Assembly: GCA_963920665.1 (NCBI GenBank)
Contig: OY987265.1
Location: 31,997,001 to 32,061,000, forward strand
Length of the DNA: 64,000 nucleotides
Reading direction: 5' to 3'
From: Straminergon stramineum
Taxonomy: Eukaryota > Streptophyta > Bryopsida > Hypnales > Calliergonaceae
The notes under the pieces were generated by a model. That model worked only from the letters and a program-made list of their open reading frames with translations. It did not search any database and was not told the DNA's origin. A program made the translations under genes and the position numbers. Shown one piece after another: positions 11,694 to 24,050 of this stretch (positions are counted from its first letter, which is position 1; every line of letters begins with the position of its first letter).

Positions 11694-13836
11694 TGTTAAG
11701 TAGAGAGCCCTTGCCTTGGAAAAATGAAGGGTTTTCTAACTGTGACTAGATGTGGCCTAGAAAATGAAAGATCTCGTGATTATATTAAGTCACAAATATA
11801 ATGGTAAACCTCCGGATGATGTCATATGAACTAATAAAATATCATATCTCCATATATCCCTCACAAGATGACATAGAGTCTCAATATACATCGTATGTTT
11901 ATAAAAGATAGTGGAAAAAGCTCATATCCTTCATAAATTCCCCTTGAAGAAGTGTCTAATAAAAAAATGAATGCCACAACCGCTTTACAACTCCAAACTA
12001 AGAGTGTGATGTGTCCCTAAAAAGCTAACACAAAATTTTACAACCTCTTCAAAATTCACTTAAAACTAAGGTATTATCTGACTTTTATAGTTGGTCAAAG
12101 TTTATCCTTTCCAATTCAAAGGCAACTCACCTATACTTCACTCCCAACTCATAACATTTAGATACTAACTCCAAACTAAGAAAATAATATCATTTGAAAA
12201 TCTAATATGAATATCTACAACCTCTCTAAGTTTTAGGGTGATTGCAAGAAACATTTGTCCTATTTTTTGTCCCCTTGCCTTCAGACACATGGTTTTTTGG
12301 TCATAACTTTTGCATCATAAGTCTATTTGTCTTGAAATTTGGAATGAAGATACACATAAAAGTTTCATACATTCTGTAATTTTTTGTTTTTAAAAAAATT
12401 ACTTTACTATTTTTAAGGTGCCCCTGATTGAGTGTCTACCTTGGCCATTTGGAGGGATTTGGGTTTGAAGTTATACACAAAAATGCAAACTAGAAGCCAC
12501 AAATTGGAGAAGCTGTAAGTGTACTTGCGTTCTAATGAGAGACAAAGATCTTTTTGCAAAAAAGCTTTGTATGAGGTGTCTACTTGGAGCTAAAGTGACT
12601 GTTGTTTGCTCGCATTTTTTGGGTAGGAGAAAATTTTCCTTGAAGAAATTTTTGGTGCAATGTAAGAGTAGGCTCGTCTATGAAAATGTCTTTTTTTCTT
12701 TGAATTTTTTGAATTTTTTTTGAATTACTAAAAGATGAAAAGGTCCATAGACCCTTTTTCTATTATTTTCTGCTTCTAGTGGCTTCTATAATACTCCATA
12801 GTAGTCTATAGTACTACATAGTACTAAATAGTACTAAATTAATGGTTAAGATCTACAAGCGCCCAAAATCGATGGTTGAGATTCGCAGGCAAGGTCTGAT
12901 GCGCAAAATTGATAGTAGTCCGTAGTACTATCAGTCTTGTGGCCAGAAATCAAGTTTTTGAGCCAAAAATGTGAAGTGTTTCTTGCAATCACCCTTCATA
13001 GAAAACAAAGATACTTTCTGAATTTCATAGTCAATTAAAGTTCTTTCTATTGAAAATCCGAAGTAGCTCCATAATACTTTACTTCCAAGCTCATAATTTT
13101 CAGATATTCACTCCAAACTAAGAAAATAATATCATTTTGAAAGTATAACATGAATATCTACAACCTCTCTAAGTTTCATTCAAACTAAGATACTGTCTGA
13201 CTTTCATAGTCGACCAAAGTTCACTCTCTTGAAAACCTGAGACAACTCCACAACACTTCACTCCCAAGCTCATAACTTTTGCATACTAACTCTAAATTTT
13301 GTGAGTGATAGCTTTTCAAAATCATAATAATAAAATGCACAAACTTTCAAAAAAATTTGTCAAAAATCTCCATGTACAATGTGTCATGTTTCCCCAAAGT
13401 CCCGGCTCTTCCAAGCAAACAAGGAAAAAGAATATGATCCTCCACCTCATGTGCCATCTCAACTTCCATAGCATCCACCTAAACAAGTGGATTTTGGCCA
13501 CTAAAATGTCATATGGGCCTCAATGAGCCACCTCCCATCCTCCATGAGTCTATTCACATCATCTATGTGGACCTCTAATGTATTAAAAACAACCAAAGAA
13601 AAGCAAAACAAGTCTTACCTTTTGTTTTTACAACTTCAAACACACAAACTAAAACATTAAAACATCTTCAAGTATAAAAATCAAAGAACTAAATTCAAAT
13701 GTTTGTCAAATAGAGGTAAAAAAAAGTGTTCAAGTGGAGTATGACCCTATTTGTTTCTTGAGATTCTAGAAAAAAACCTTCCAATTTAACAAGGAATTAT
13801 GTATTTTCTTATAATAAATGCATATACAATGCAACA
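11694..13836 (+). mobile_element. LTR-like repeat copy A, with a nested MITE
   Basis: This is homologous to copies B (15512-16726) and C (26111-27688), all in the same orientation. It starts TGTTAAGTAGAGAGCCC and ends ...GCAACA, so the termini are TG...CA, with near-matching flanks gcgt and tcgt. The body has degenerate ~181 bp subrepeats opening with 'tcactcccaagctcataacttttgcata'. Without the 759 bp insert at 12236-12994 it would be ~1.38 kb. No primer-binding site, polypurine tract or gag/pol lies beside it, so I infer a solo LTR. Confidence 0.55.
12236..12994 (+). mobile_element. PIF/Harbinger-like MITE, 759 bp
   Basis: The terminal inverted repeats are GGGTGATTGCAAGAAACA on the left and the complement, ending in GCAATCACCC, on the right. 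A full-length copy lies in opposite orientation at 44603-45352, where the flanks are an exact TAA duplication. Here they are TTA and TTC, taken as one decayed copy. A G-rich terminus with a TWA/TAA 3-bp duplication is typical of PIF/Harbinger MITEs. It is inserted into LTR-like copy A. The open frame at 12535-12723 inside it is not credible as a gene. Confidence 0.7.
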
Positions 13837-13933
13837 TCGTAGTTTTAAAAAAAGACATGGCTTCACCAAAACAAGCATTGTAGCATGCAAAAAGTATTAT
13901 ATAGGGTTTTAAAATGTGACCTTTACTAAATTT

Positions 13934-14420
13934 TACACCTAAAAGGCTATGGCCTATTTTTTGACAAAAATCACTCGAAATTGCCATTTCTATTACGTTC
14001 ATTCAAGAAAAAAAATTAGAATTAAAAAATCAAAACATAGAATCTTGTACTATATTTGTATGAAATCATGTTGCAAAAGATTTCATGAGATTTGACCATA
14101 CATATTAGAAGATATTACACTAGTAGAAAACTATGTAGCCTTCAACAAAATCCATGTGACAAAGTTTTTTGTTTTCTGCCCCCAAAGGCAAAATCTTCGT
14201 TGACTCTAATGCAGTTTTCTAAAAACCGCATTACAATCAACATAGATTTTGCATTTGGGGGTAGAAAATGGAAAATTGTGTCACCTAAATTTTGTTGAAG
14301 GATACATAGTTTTTTAATACATAGTGTTCATATTAAAAGTTGTGGAGGATTTTTTTTTAATATAGGTAAACATTTCAGAAATGGACCCACCTTAGCTCCT
14401 ATTCCATCCACAAGCAAAGT
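13934..14420. mobile_element. Partial TTAA-type element E11, split by a MITE
   Basis: From CACCTAAAAGGCTATGGCC (13934) the sequence follows the left half of element E3 (37575 onward): 'ggcc.atttttt.gacaaaaa.cactc.aaa.tgccattt' and later 'tttgacca..tagat/agaagatatta'. The expected TTAA is TTTA here. A CACTA MITE (14118-14326) interrupts the homology. No right terminus was found, so the end coordinate is approximate. Confidence 0.45.
14118..14326. mobile_element. CACTA-type foldback MITE, 209 bp
   Basis: It begins CACTAGTAGAAAACTATGTA and ends, inverted, CACTATGTATTAAAAAACTA. Both arms continue into the shared phrase 'CCTTCAACAAAA' and further imperfect pairing ('cccccaaa.gcaaaatct..gttga'). 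The flanks are tta and ttc, a 3-bp duplication with one mismatch. It sits inside E11: the E3 copy reads 'gaagatattagcattc' at the corresponding uninterrupted site. A 68-codon frame across the hairpin is an artefact. Confidence 0.7.
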
Positions 14421-14580
14421 ATAAAGTAATATTTGACAAATGTTAAACCGCTTTGACATCATTGACAAAACATTTAATGCTTTACACAATTAAACATATC
14501 CATTTTACAACCTGTTCATGTCCATATTAGACCTTGATTAGGAACGGTCTAAAACAGAGGGGCGGAATTAGAACGAAATG

Positions 14581-14780
14581 TAGGCTCCTTGGTTAGATAC
14601 GGGCACAAAAATTAAAGCATCAAATGAATACAATGGGCCAAAAGTTCCTCCTAGAGTGGTGTATGAGGCTAAGAATTTCTGTGAACATACAATTTGGAGA
14701 GAGAAGGAAGTCCTTAAATTTTCAGAACCTTTGAAGCTGTTGCAATACTTGAAATATTTTTGGTGTAAATTCAGTACTTG
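14581..14780 (+). pseudogene. Coding-like remnant, unidentified
   Basis: A plus-strand frame without an ATG reads as plausible protein for about 63 codons (opening APWLDTGTKIK, with REKEVLKFSEPLKLL later) before a stop. An open minus-strand frame overlaps it and I cannot exclude that one instead. No family is recognised. It may be a gene fragment or a decayed transposon frame. Confidence 0.25.
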
Positions 14781-15511
14781 AAACCCGAAAACAGTAGAAA
14801 TATCGATACTATTACCAAGCATGAGGTCTAATGCATTGAACCCTGTCGCTTTTACTACACCCTTGTAGATGTGTCAAGTTTAGCACGTTGTGGTTGCTGT
14901 ATTGAAACTATGATGCTCAAGTTGTTTCCCGGTTAGATGTTGTCAGGTTTAGACGGTTTAGGAAGTACAATACATGAAGGACGTCTTATGCGATTGGTAG
15001 GGTGGGCCAATGGGGAGTCAAGGCTTCATTAAAAAATAAATTTGCAAGCAATCCCATAGTTTAGCTGAAGTTTGCTTGGTTTGAAAGCGGTTAGGTTTTG
15101 ATTATAAGGAGATGAATTTGCATTTGAACTTGCACTTTATGAAATCATTGGGCAATGCAATGGTCACTTCCACAATCTTATAAATATGATGCTTGCTAAT
15201 GTTTTGTTGTACCATCGTTAGCCTTCACATTGATACATTATTGCATGGCCAAATAAAAAATATTTGATTTTAACAAACTGTAATTGACAAATTTACAAGA
15301 AATCAAATAACATTAATGACTAATGGTCCATATTGGAGAAGCAAGGCCACTACTTCCACCCTCTGAATCAAGCACTACCTTCACTCCTTGATGTAATTCA
15401 TCTCTCTTTCTTCTGCATGGAAGTCTTTCCAGCAAACCTACTATTGTTGCTCGTTGTAGTCATTGAAATTCTTGCAACTGACAAAGTTATGGTGACTAGC
15501 TAGGATTCCGC
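14781..15511. other. Intergenic, nothing assigned
   Basis: No paired termini or coding stretch was recognised between the coding-like remnant and LTR-like copy B. Confidence 0.45.
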
Positions 15512-16726
15512 TATCGAGTAGAGAGGCCTTGCTTTGGAAAAACATGGGGCTTCTAGCTGCAACTAGATGTGATTCAAAGAATGGAAGATTCCGTGGTCAT
15601 ATAAAATTACAAATATAATAATAAACCCTCGGATGATGCCATATGAACCAAAATACTAACACATATCCATATACCCCTCAAAAGATGTCATGGAGTCTCA
15701 ATATACATCATAAGTGGTAAAAAATAGTAGAAAAAGTCATATCCTCTATAAACTCCTCTTGGAGAAGTGTTTGATAGAAAAATGAGTGTCGCGGACGCTT
15801 TCCAACTCCAAACTAAGAGTGTGATATGTCCCTAAAAAGCTAACAAAAGGTTCTACAACATATCCAAAATTCATTCAAAACTAAGATATTATCCAACTTT
15901 TATGGTTGATCAAAGTTCATCCTTCCCAACTCAAAGGCAGTTCACTTATACTTCACTCTCAAGCCCATAACTTTCACATACTAATTCCAAACTAAAAAGA
16001 TAAATCTATTTTGAAAAGCTAAAAGAAGTATATACAACCTCCCCAAATTTTACTCAAATCTAAGGTGTTGTCCACCTTTCATAGTCTACCAAAGTTCACT
16101 CTTTTGAAAATTGAAAGTAGCTCTTCACCTCTTCACTCTCAAGTCCATAACTTTCTCATACTACCTCCAAATTTAGTGAGTGATAGCTTTTCGGAAACAT
16201 AAAAACAAGATACACAAGCTTTTAAAGTTTCATTGCAAAAAACTCTATGTACAATTTGCAATGCGTTCCCAAAGTGATGGGGTCCCCCCAGGCAAACAAG
16301 GAGGAGGAAGAAGATGACCCTCCACCTTATCTGCCACCTCAACCTCCATGCCATCCACCTAAGCTACTAGATTTTGGCCATTAAATGCCACATGGGCCAT
16401 AATACAGTCATGAGCCACCTCCTAACTTCCATAAGTCTATCCACATCATCTACGTGGACTTCTAATTCATTAAAAACAACCAAAGAAAGATAAAACAAAC
16501 TTTACCTTTTATTTTTTACAACTTCAAACAAACAAACAAACAAACAAAAATATTAAAACATCTTTAAGTATAGAAATCAAAGAACTAAATATTTGTCAAA
16601 TAGAGGTAAAAAAAAGAGTTCAAGTGGAGTATAATTCCATTTGTTTCTTGAGATTCTAGAAAAAAACCCTCCAGTTTAACAAATAATTATGTATTTTTAC
16701 ATAATGAATGCATTTATAATGTCACA
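15512..16726 (+). mobile_element. LTR-like repeat copy B, 1.2 kb
   Basis: This copy starts TATCGAGTAGAGAGGCC and ends ATGTCACA, collinear with copies A and C. The flanks are ccgc and ctac, differing only by the two transitions expected from CpG decay. The ~180 bp subrepeat opening 'tcactctcaagcccataactttcaca' starts at 15953 and again at 16133. The small minus-strand frame at 16139-16354 is also seen in copy C because both copies share the DNA, so it is not an independent gene. Confidence 0.55.
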
Positions 16727-17784
16727 CTACAGCCGCGGCGAACAAGTCTTTCGTGAAGACAATGAGGAAGTCGTCCTTCACAACCATGGTGCATTAAAAT
16801 TTCTGCCTTCTCCAATTCCAAGGCAACATTCCTTGTTCATTATTGAATCTATTTTCATTTCTCGCTAACTCTCATGTTTTGGCAAATGCTTCTTACTCCT
16901 TTTATCCGTGCAAATGAAGACAATATCCACAATGAAGTAGTAGTACAATATAATGGATCCATATTGTACTAGACTAATAAAAGTGATTGTCACTTTGAAA
17001 GATGAGTATCCCTAATATCCCCACATTATGTTCAAAGGTGGATGAAAGGACTTCGCGGACTACCTCGGCTTGAAAGAAGGTGACCACTTGAAGTTTGAAT
17101 TGGTGTAGAAGTCTTGTGTATATAAACTAGCAATGATATTTTTGCATATTGTATACGGCTATTGTTGTCTCTAGCACTTTGAAGTGACCAAGTCTTCGAT
17201 TACACAACAACTTCTAGGTACCTATCAAACACAGGATCTTGACTGTGAGAAAATGAAACTACAATTCTTGTTAGATGCATAGCAAATGGAGTGCTTATTG
17301 GAATGATGCATGCGTTGTACTTACTTATGTTCATGCGATGAGAGAAGAACAAACTACGTTAGAATTGGAGTAGCAGAAAACTAATAGAAAGAGTCACGAC
17401 TGCAGTTGGACGACCATGAACAGTTTTGGTCATGCAAACTAGATCCTTCGTTCAGTCCTATAACAATGACTGTCTACATATGTTCTTTGTTTGTACAAAT
17501 ATAGAAGAGACTAATATGTGTGAGTGGTACCTCTTTGTCATTTGCTAATGTTATCTATGGACAAAACTTTAAGTATAATTGACTGAACAGTTCTTTAGGT
17601 ATAAAGGAATGAAAAGGGAATGTCCAGACTTAAATGACGCAAACATGAAAGGTAGATACATTTAATGCTTACTTGTGGGTGGAAACTATACTAATTGGAG
17701 AATTCTCAACAATGCATGAAAGAACTTCTCTCTTCCCACTAAAGATCCAACATTAGGTTTGTCAAAACCAAAAGTGGTTGCACT
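16727..17784. other. Intergenic, nothing assigned
   Basis: Moderately GC-richer than the flanks, but no coding frame, paired termini or repeat could be identified. Confidence 0.4.
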
Positions 17785-19669
17785 AGAAGAAAACACGCAA
17801 TCGCCCGACTGTGAAATTTGGACACTTAGATGTTAGATTCAACATTAGGCATGTTGACGTAGGTGTCTAATCACATCGTGTTGCCGAAGACAGGGGTCGG
17901 ACATCCAAAAATAAGCTTGGACAGCGGCATACTAAACACCGGACATCCAAAAAGACACTGGTCAATGGGTGCCACAACTTTGCCATGTGGCTAAAAATTT
18001 GGTGCCACGTGAGCATGGGCAGCTAGGTTGGCAATTTTCTCATCCATCCAATTTTGGTGATGTGGCATCTGATGTGTACATTGACCGGTGAGTCAACATT
18101 AGGTGACGTGGCATCTTCGAATGCTGATGTGGACAATTTTGGTACGTGGAGAAGCCTCTTCTGGAGCTTTCTACATATGTATGAAAGATGTCTTTTCAGA
18201 CATCACAAAGTCTAACACGATGTTGTCTTAGACACAACTATGTTGAAGACAATGTTTATGCGGAACATGCACTGCTGGTAAGCACTACGATTCTAACGCC
18301 ATCTGTGTCGTCTGAGGCTTTGACAGTGGGGCATTTGACATGGTTAAGGACATGTTCATGCAATTTTCTACTAGACGTGTGGCGCATTGGATGTCAACAT
18401 TCACATGTACAACATTTTTACAAGTAACAAATCATTTTAGACAACATGTGCATGCTTCATACCAATGTGCTTGAAGATTGGTTTTGAGCATGGGATGTTT
18501 GAAATGACACTAACTAGTTAGGCAATTGAGAAGCACAAGTCTGTATAGACAATGTTTAGGACGTGTATAGGGCTATGTTTAATGACATGCATGTATAGCT
18601 TTTGATGCTTCCATGTTTAGGGCAAGCTTAGATGTGATAGCAATGTGCACTGTGAGACGTGAATGAAGACATGTTGTAGACTTCACGGACATTGACACTG
18701 AATTGCAGGGGTCTAGGATTAAGTCCTACCTAACCACATGGTGCATTCCTATGTGCGCTTGTAGACAGACATTGAGACATCAAAACAATGCGGTGCAACA
18801 TTGCAATGATCATGAGGACATTGAACATTAGACATTGTGCCCACATTTGAAGAGACCTAAACAACGCTCTGGCATGGCACATATTTACCAAAGTTGGTTT
18901 TACACTATATCAATGAATGACATTGCATAGCAAGAGAGCTTAGCACAATCACAATACTTGAAATACATGCACCACTGAATGGAGGAACCTTTAGGCAAAC
19001 AAAAAATATCATATTCATATACTGGTAAAGTGTTGCAAGGAAAACAATTCTCCATGAGGAGAACAAAGCTTTTGTAAAAGGCAATATAACACAACATGAC
19101 CCACAAAAAATATGATAGACACTAAACTTGTTTAGATAATCATGAAATAATGCCACCAAGAAGTTCTCACAATGTTGCATGAAGCGTCCTCTATGTCTAA
19201 GCAAACATCTGAGCGTTGAAGGCAAGGTCTCCATGGATAGGAGGAGTCCTGCAAACAAATGCTGGATGTTAGTGACAACGGACAAACAAACAATTGAAGG
19301 CCTACCTGCCACATATCCATGCTTTTGAGAGAATCAAAACACACCTCAATGGTCATTTCTTCCTTGATGCTTCTCCTTTTTTGGGCTACCCCCCTCCTGT
19401 AGGGGGATTGGGTTTGGACACTTGCTGCATGGTTCCCTTCGTAGCCTTCACAGTGGTGATCACTTGTGTTGGCTTTGGTATTGGCTTCAAGGTCCTTGTC
19501 ACTAAATTGACGCGAGACGACGATCCCGTAGATGGAAGATTTGCAACCTGATTGCACATAATACTACCATACATACTATTAGAACTAAATGATAAAACAC
19601 TATAATAAGAGAGAGATACAAAATGTCCAATACAATGTCTAAAACAACACACCAATGTCTAGCTCCCAT

Positions 19670-20215
19670 CTATGTTCTTGTCCTGTCCAACATGAGAAAT
19701 ACCTCTTGAGGGTTGGATTGCCCTGCTAAGGCAATAGGAGTACCCTCTCCCTCGACGGATGCAGGCTGAGCCACTATGGAATATGGATCCGCAAGGACGT
19801 CCACGAGAGTGCTCATCGCGTTATCAACAAGCGTTGCAGGGAGGTTAAGGGCCACTCCGTCAATGCTGGGCGTGGTACTTGCAACAACATCAACCTGAAT
19901 CTATTCAGGATCAATGTTTCCTGTGTTGTCCAGGGGATGGTCCATCAAGTAGTCAACCTCAGGCTCCGCGTCCTCATCTGCATCCACGCCAACGTCTGCA
20001 CCAACTTCACCAGCTTGCATAGCATTGGTTCCATCTCCATCAACATCACCTGTAGTAGTGTTGTGACCGTGAAAGACTTGGGGAATATTGGTGTAGTTGT
20101 TGCCTTGCAAGAGTGCCAGGCCTATAGGCATTGATGTAAGAATCTGATGGTGTACACTGTCAGGGCCAAAGGATTGCACTAGCAAATAGATCAAGTTATT
20201 CATCTCAGCAAGATG
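19670..20215 (-). pseudogene. Acidic transposon-type protein remnant with in-frame stop
   Basis: One minus-strand frame runs from ~20215 to 19670, broken only by a TAG at 19901-19903. The upstream part begins near GGHLAEMNNLIYLLVQSF and becomes Asp/Glu/Gly/Val-rich (VDADEDAEPEVDYL). After the stop the same frame continues IQVDVVASTTPSIDG through SNPQE, followed by GTATTT, a possible splice donor. Further coding-like pieces on the same strand lie at 19380-19560 (a Pro/Lys-rich segment). No catalytic domain is recognisable. The setting suggests an accessory or terminal part of a transposon gene. Confidence 0.35.
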
Positions 20216-20760
20216 ACCTCCAATCTCTGACCTTCATATATTTCAAGATATCAAAAAGGGCGTCTAAGTATAGGGATTTCCAAAAGGATGTGACTCAAGC
20301 AACATAGCTATTGCTATAGGCAGAAACTGAGATTCAACACACACAAGGCCTTGATCACTGATCATGACAATACAAGTCTCACAATTACCGATTTGAACAC
20401 CATATGACTACAACAGCACGGTCCCATGGTCCTGGAATTTCACCATGGCGTTTAGACATCTTAGACGTCCACAACGACGGATTTACATCAACAACGATAT
20501 GCAGTCTCACCAAAATAATCAATAAAAATATAAGCACAAGCACAAGCACCTTGGGGGGCACAACCAATCCATGTTAACACAAAGAATTTAAAACATTATG
20601 GGGGCTTCCAATGGGGGCCTCAATGTTCATGAACATAAACTACGTTTCCTGACCTATTAAAACCCTAAACCCACAGAGGGGCGAGAATTCGTAGTTAACA
20701 AGTGGAATCAGATTGTTTGCTTCAATGTCCAAAACAGTGTCTGCATCCACATTGACATGT

Positions 20761-21515
20761 CCGCACCAAGACTGAGACCTCGTACCAAGCATCAAATGAC
20801 CGGATTTGTGGCATCACACAAGTGTTCTCACCCTAAAACTAATGACAACCTTGATTAAAGCTCGACAAAGGCTCCTTGAGGACAAGGGTTGAGGATGAAG
20901 GCAACACGATCAAGGCAACAAGTTCACTGAGATTATCCCCCCTCCCCTTCGATCTTAATTGATTACGTAAGAAATCTAAAAAATAACGGTACATCTCCCC
21001 CTAAGCCCCGACATAGAAATAGGAAGACATTGTAATGGAATCGGAGTATTGGACTGCCTTGACTCAATGTCAAAAATAGGGTCCAAGACATCGTTGAGAT
21101 GGCCGCACTAAGACTGAGACCTCGTACCAAGCATCAAATGACCGGATTTGTGGCATCACACAAGCGTTCTCACCCTAAAACTAACGATAGCCTTGATTAA
21201 AGCTCGACAAAGGCTCCTTGAGGACAAGGGTTGAGGATGAAGGCAACATGATCAAGGCAATAAGTTCATTGAGATTATCCCCCCCCCCTTCGATCCTAAC
21301 TGATTACGTAAGAAATCTAAAAAATGACGATACATCCCCCCCTAAGCCCCGACATAGAAATAGGAAGACGTTGTAATGAAATTGGACTGCCTTGACTCAA
21401 TGTCAAAAACAGGGTCCAAGACAGCGTTGAGACGGCCGCACTAAGACTGAGACCTCATACCAAGCATCAAACGACTGGATTTGTGGCATCACACAAGCGT
21501 TGTCACCCTAAAACT
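20761..21515. repeat. ~340 bp tandem duplication, 2.25 copies
   Basis: Copies begin at 20761, 21103 and 21436 with 'ccgcac.aagactgagacc'. Copies 1 and 2 are nearly identical, including 'gctcgacaaaggctccttg', 'gattacgtaagaaatct' and 'cctaagccccgacatag'. The third stops after ~80 bp. High identity suggests a recent duplication compared with the decayed surroundings. Confidence 0.85.
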
Positions 21516-21951
21516 CACTTGGATTGAGCAGGCGGCTACTTCTACGGAGGTTTTGGGTGGATGTAGTGGGCGCCTCAGTTGCCTCCATTGTTGAGGTGAG
21601 TGATGCGGCCACAACCCCCTCCAAAAAATTCTTGAAAATGCTGAGACCTACACTATCCCTGTCAAGATCATGATCTCTTTCTGTTAAAGCTCCTTCTCCA
21701 CTTGGAAACGGAAGACAACTATGCACACCTAAGTGAAGTGTCATGTTGCACACAAAAGATTGCTCTCAATTCCAAAGCTAAATTTTTGAACAGTCTGCAA
21801 GAAGATACCTTAGGGTTCCACGCGACAGGCAAAAGCACATCATAACGTCCATTCCAATGTCTTCTAAGACATCTAAGAGTCCCAGGTGGCACGCCTTTCT
21901 AAACCATTTCTGTCAAAATAGATGACAACAACAATAGTATAATATAATTTC

Positions 21952-22590
21952 AAAATCTTGGAGGCCTGCCCCTGTTTCCATATTTTTTTTTATGAAGATG
22001 CTTGGAGGACTACACATGTTTGCATATTTTTTTGGATTTTATGAGGATGCTTGGAGGCCTACACATGTTTGCATATTTTTTTTGATTTTATGAGGATGCT
22101 TGGAGGCCTACACATGTTCGCATATTTTTATTTATTTTATGAGGATGCTTGGAGGCCTACACATGTTTGCATATTTTTTTTGATTTTATGAGGATGCTTG
22201 GAGGCCTACACATGTTCGCATATTTTTATTTATTTTATGAGGATGCTTGGAGGCCTACACATGTTCGCATATTTTTATTTATTTTATGAGGATGCTTGGA
22301 GGCCTACACATGTTCGCATATTTTAATTTCAAATAGGATGCTTGGAGGCCTACACATGTTTGCATATTTTAATTTCAAATAATATGCTTGGAGGCCTACC
22401 CATGTTTGCACATTTTATTTTATTTTATGAGGATGCTTGGAGGACTACACATGTTTGCATATTTTAATTTCAAATAAGATGCTTGGAGGCCTACCCATGT
22501 TTGCACATTTTATTTTATTTTATGAGGATGCTTGGAGGACTACACATGTTTGCATATTTTATTTTTTAATAGGAGGCTTGGAGGCTTGCA
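21952..22590. repeat. 46/49 bp minisatellite, ~13 copies
   Basis: The core is 'gatgcttggaggcctacaca' followed by 'tgtt(t/c)gcatattttt'. Successive core positions (21957, 22001, 22050, 22099, 22148, 22197, 22246, 22295, 22341, 22387, 22436, 22482, 22531, 22577) give mostly 49 bp steps, then mixed 46 and 49 bp steps in the right third. The two lengths reflect two spacer types ('tttattttatgag' and 'aatttcaaata'). More degenerate copies follow to ~22920. Open frames across it are artefacts. Confidence 0.9.
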
Positions 22591-24050
22591 AAGTTCTTTC
22601 ATGAGATTACTCGAAAACAGTAAAGAGATTTCAGATGCTACGCATATTTCCATATTTTTAGTTAGACATTTGTTTTTGAATGTGGACATAATTAGTGTAT
22701 GTGGACCTATGAATTTGGACCCTTTTATCTTCTTTTGTTATTTCCTAAGACGGATTTGGGATACTACAGATGTGCTCATGTTTGTTTTCTTTAGTGGGAT
22801 GGATGTTCCTCCTTTTGGGGTTATTGAAGTTATGAGGCCTACACATGTTTTCATATTTTTTTTATTTGGGTGCAGAACATGTCTCCATTTTTTTCCTAAG
22901 TGGGCTTTAAGGGCCTACAAATTTTTTCCTAGAGGGTCGCCTAACACATAGCCGTCTATGTGGACATCATGAGAATACTGTAGACGATATGTATGTCTTA
23001 GTGCATGTTTTAGTGCATGTTTTAGTGCTCCCAAAACATTCATATGACATTGCCAATTTGCATTGAAGGTGCCTCATGTGAACCCTCTACGCAATGCATG
23101 TCTTTGTAGTTTCCCACATCATCATGCTCCTCCATGCCACTTGTTCTTATAACTTTTGTATCAGACTATTAAGAGCACTCATGAACCTTCCCCTATGGAC
23201 ATTTATAGTTGGAAATCATCTTCCATGGTAAACACCCTAAACATCATAGTAAAGTTTCATGCTTTAGACATTGTATAAGCTAAATTCTTGTGAATTCAAT
23301 GCATGTCATTTCAGACAAACATACCTTACGTTGAAGTGCACATGTGCAAGACAATGAAGATTGCCATGCCCCATTGAATGTCTTAGGGAATGTCCGTATT
23401 GCCTTATCCTAATCTCATCATCAACATCCTCTTGTCTCATGCACCTCAATGTAAACACCCAAATATTAATAGGAAGATCACCTTCAATGCTAATAGGTCC
23501 TCTGAGACATCATTTAGAACATTAAACGTCTACGTGGATGTCTTTTGGGACGTCTTGAAGTTGCTCATGGCATTCCAAAGAAGGGCATCAGAATGGTTAA
23601 ACTAAGAAATTGCTAATGTGGTAGTGTCTACCAAGTCAGCTTTGGACCACGTCAACTTCCACGTCATCACTTTTTAACATACCTTGCCCAAAAAATGCTG
23701 CCCAACTCTTTTTTTCAAGTGGGCAGCGTTGTTATTTAAAAATATAATAATGTAAATGAAAATTACCCATGGTCAAAGTGGGTCCCCACTGCTGACGTGT
23801 CAAATATTGTTTTTTCATACAACCATTTGAACATGATGATGTCAAGCACCATCTCAACATCAAAGTAGATGCAAATAGCAACACCACTGTGTTTTTTCAC
23901 GTGAATTTCACTTTTTTCATCTCCAACATCCACTTCAACCCCTAGTAGACGTAGAGATGCACAAGAAGACATGTAGACACCAAGTTGGACATGAAATGTC
24001 CAGGCCTTAGACAGGAGCATGTTAAGGCCCGACATTAAAAAAAACGTAAT

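Larger units (their letters stand above)
17785..24050. mobile_element. Possible large CACTA-like element, edges uncertain
   Basis: At 17785 the sequence CACTAGAAGAAAACACGC has the form of a CACTA terminus and matches the start of the MITE at 41001. Beyond it are short recurring phrases such as GGACATCCAAAAA (twice within 100 bp), gacgtgg/ccacgt and many agacat/tgtct words, resembling CACTA subterminal repeats. Similar words recur at 23500-23700. A matching right terminus was not found, so the right edge is a guess from where these words fade. The interior holds decayed minus-strand coding remnants and two tandem arrays, listed separately. Confidence 0.3.

Noticed and set aside
13837..15511. 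Copies A and B as the two LTRs of one retrotransposon
   Set aside because: The 1.7 kb between them has no primer-binding site, polypurine tract or gag/pol, contains a TTAA element and a MITE, and the outer flanks do not match.
21952..22590. CRISPR-like array
   Set aside because: The units are contiguous minisatellite repeats without unique spacers, in a eukaryotic nuclear context.
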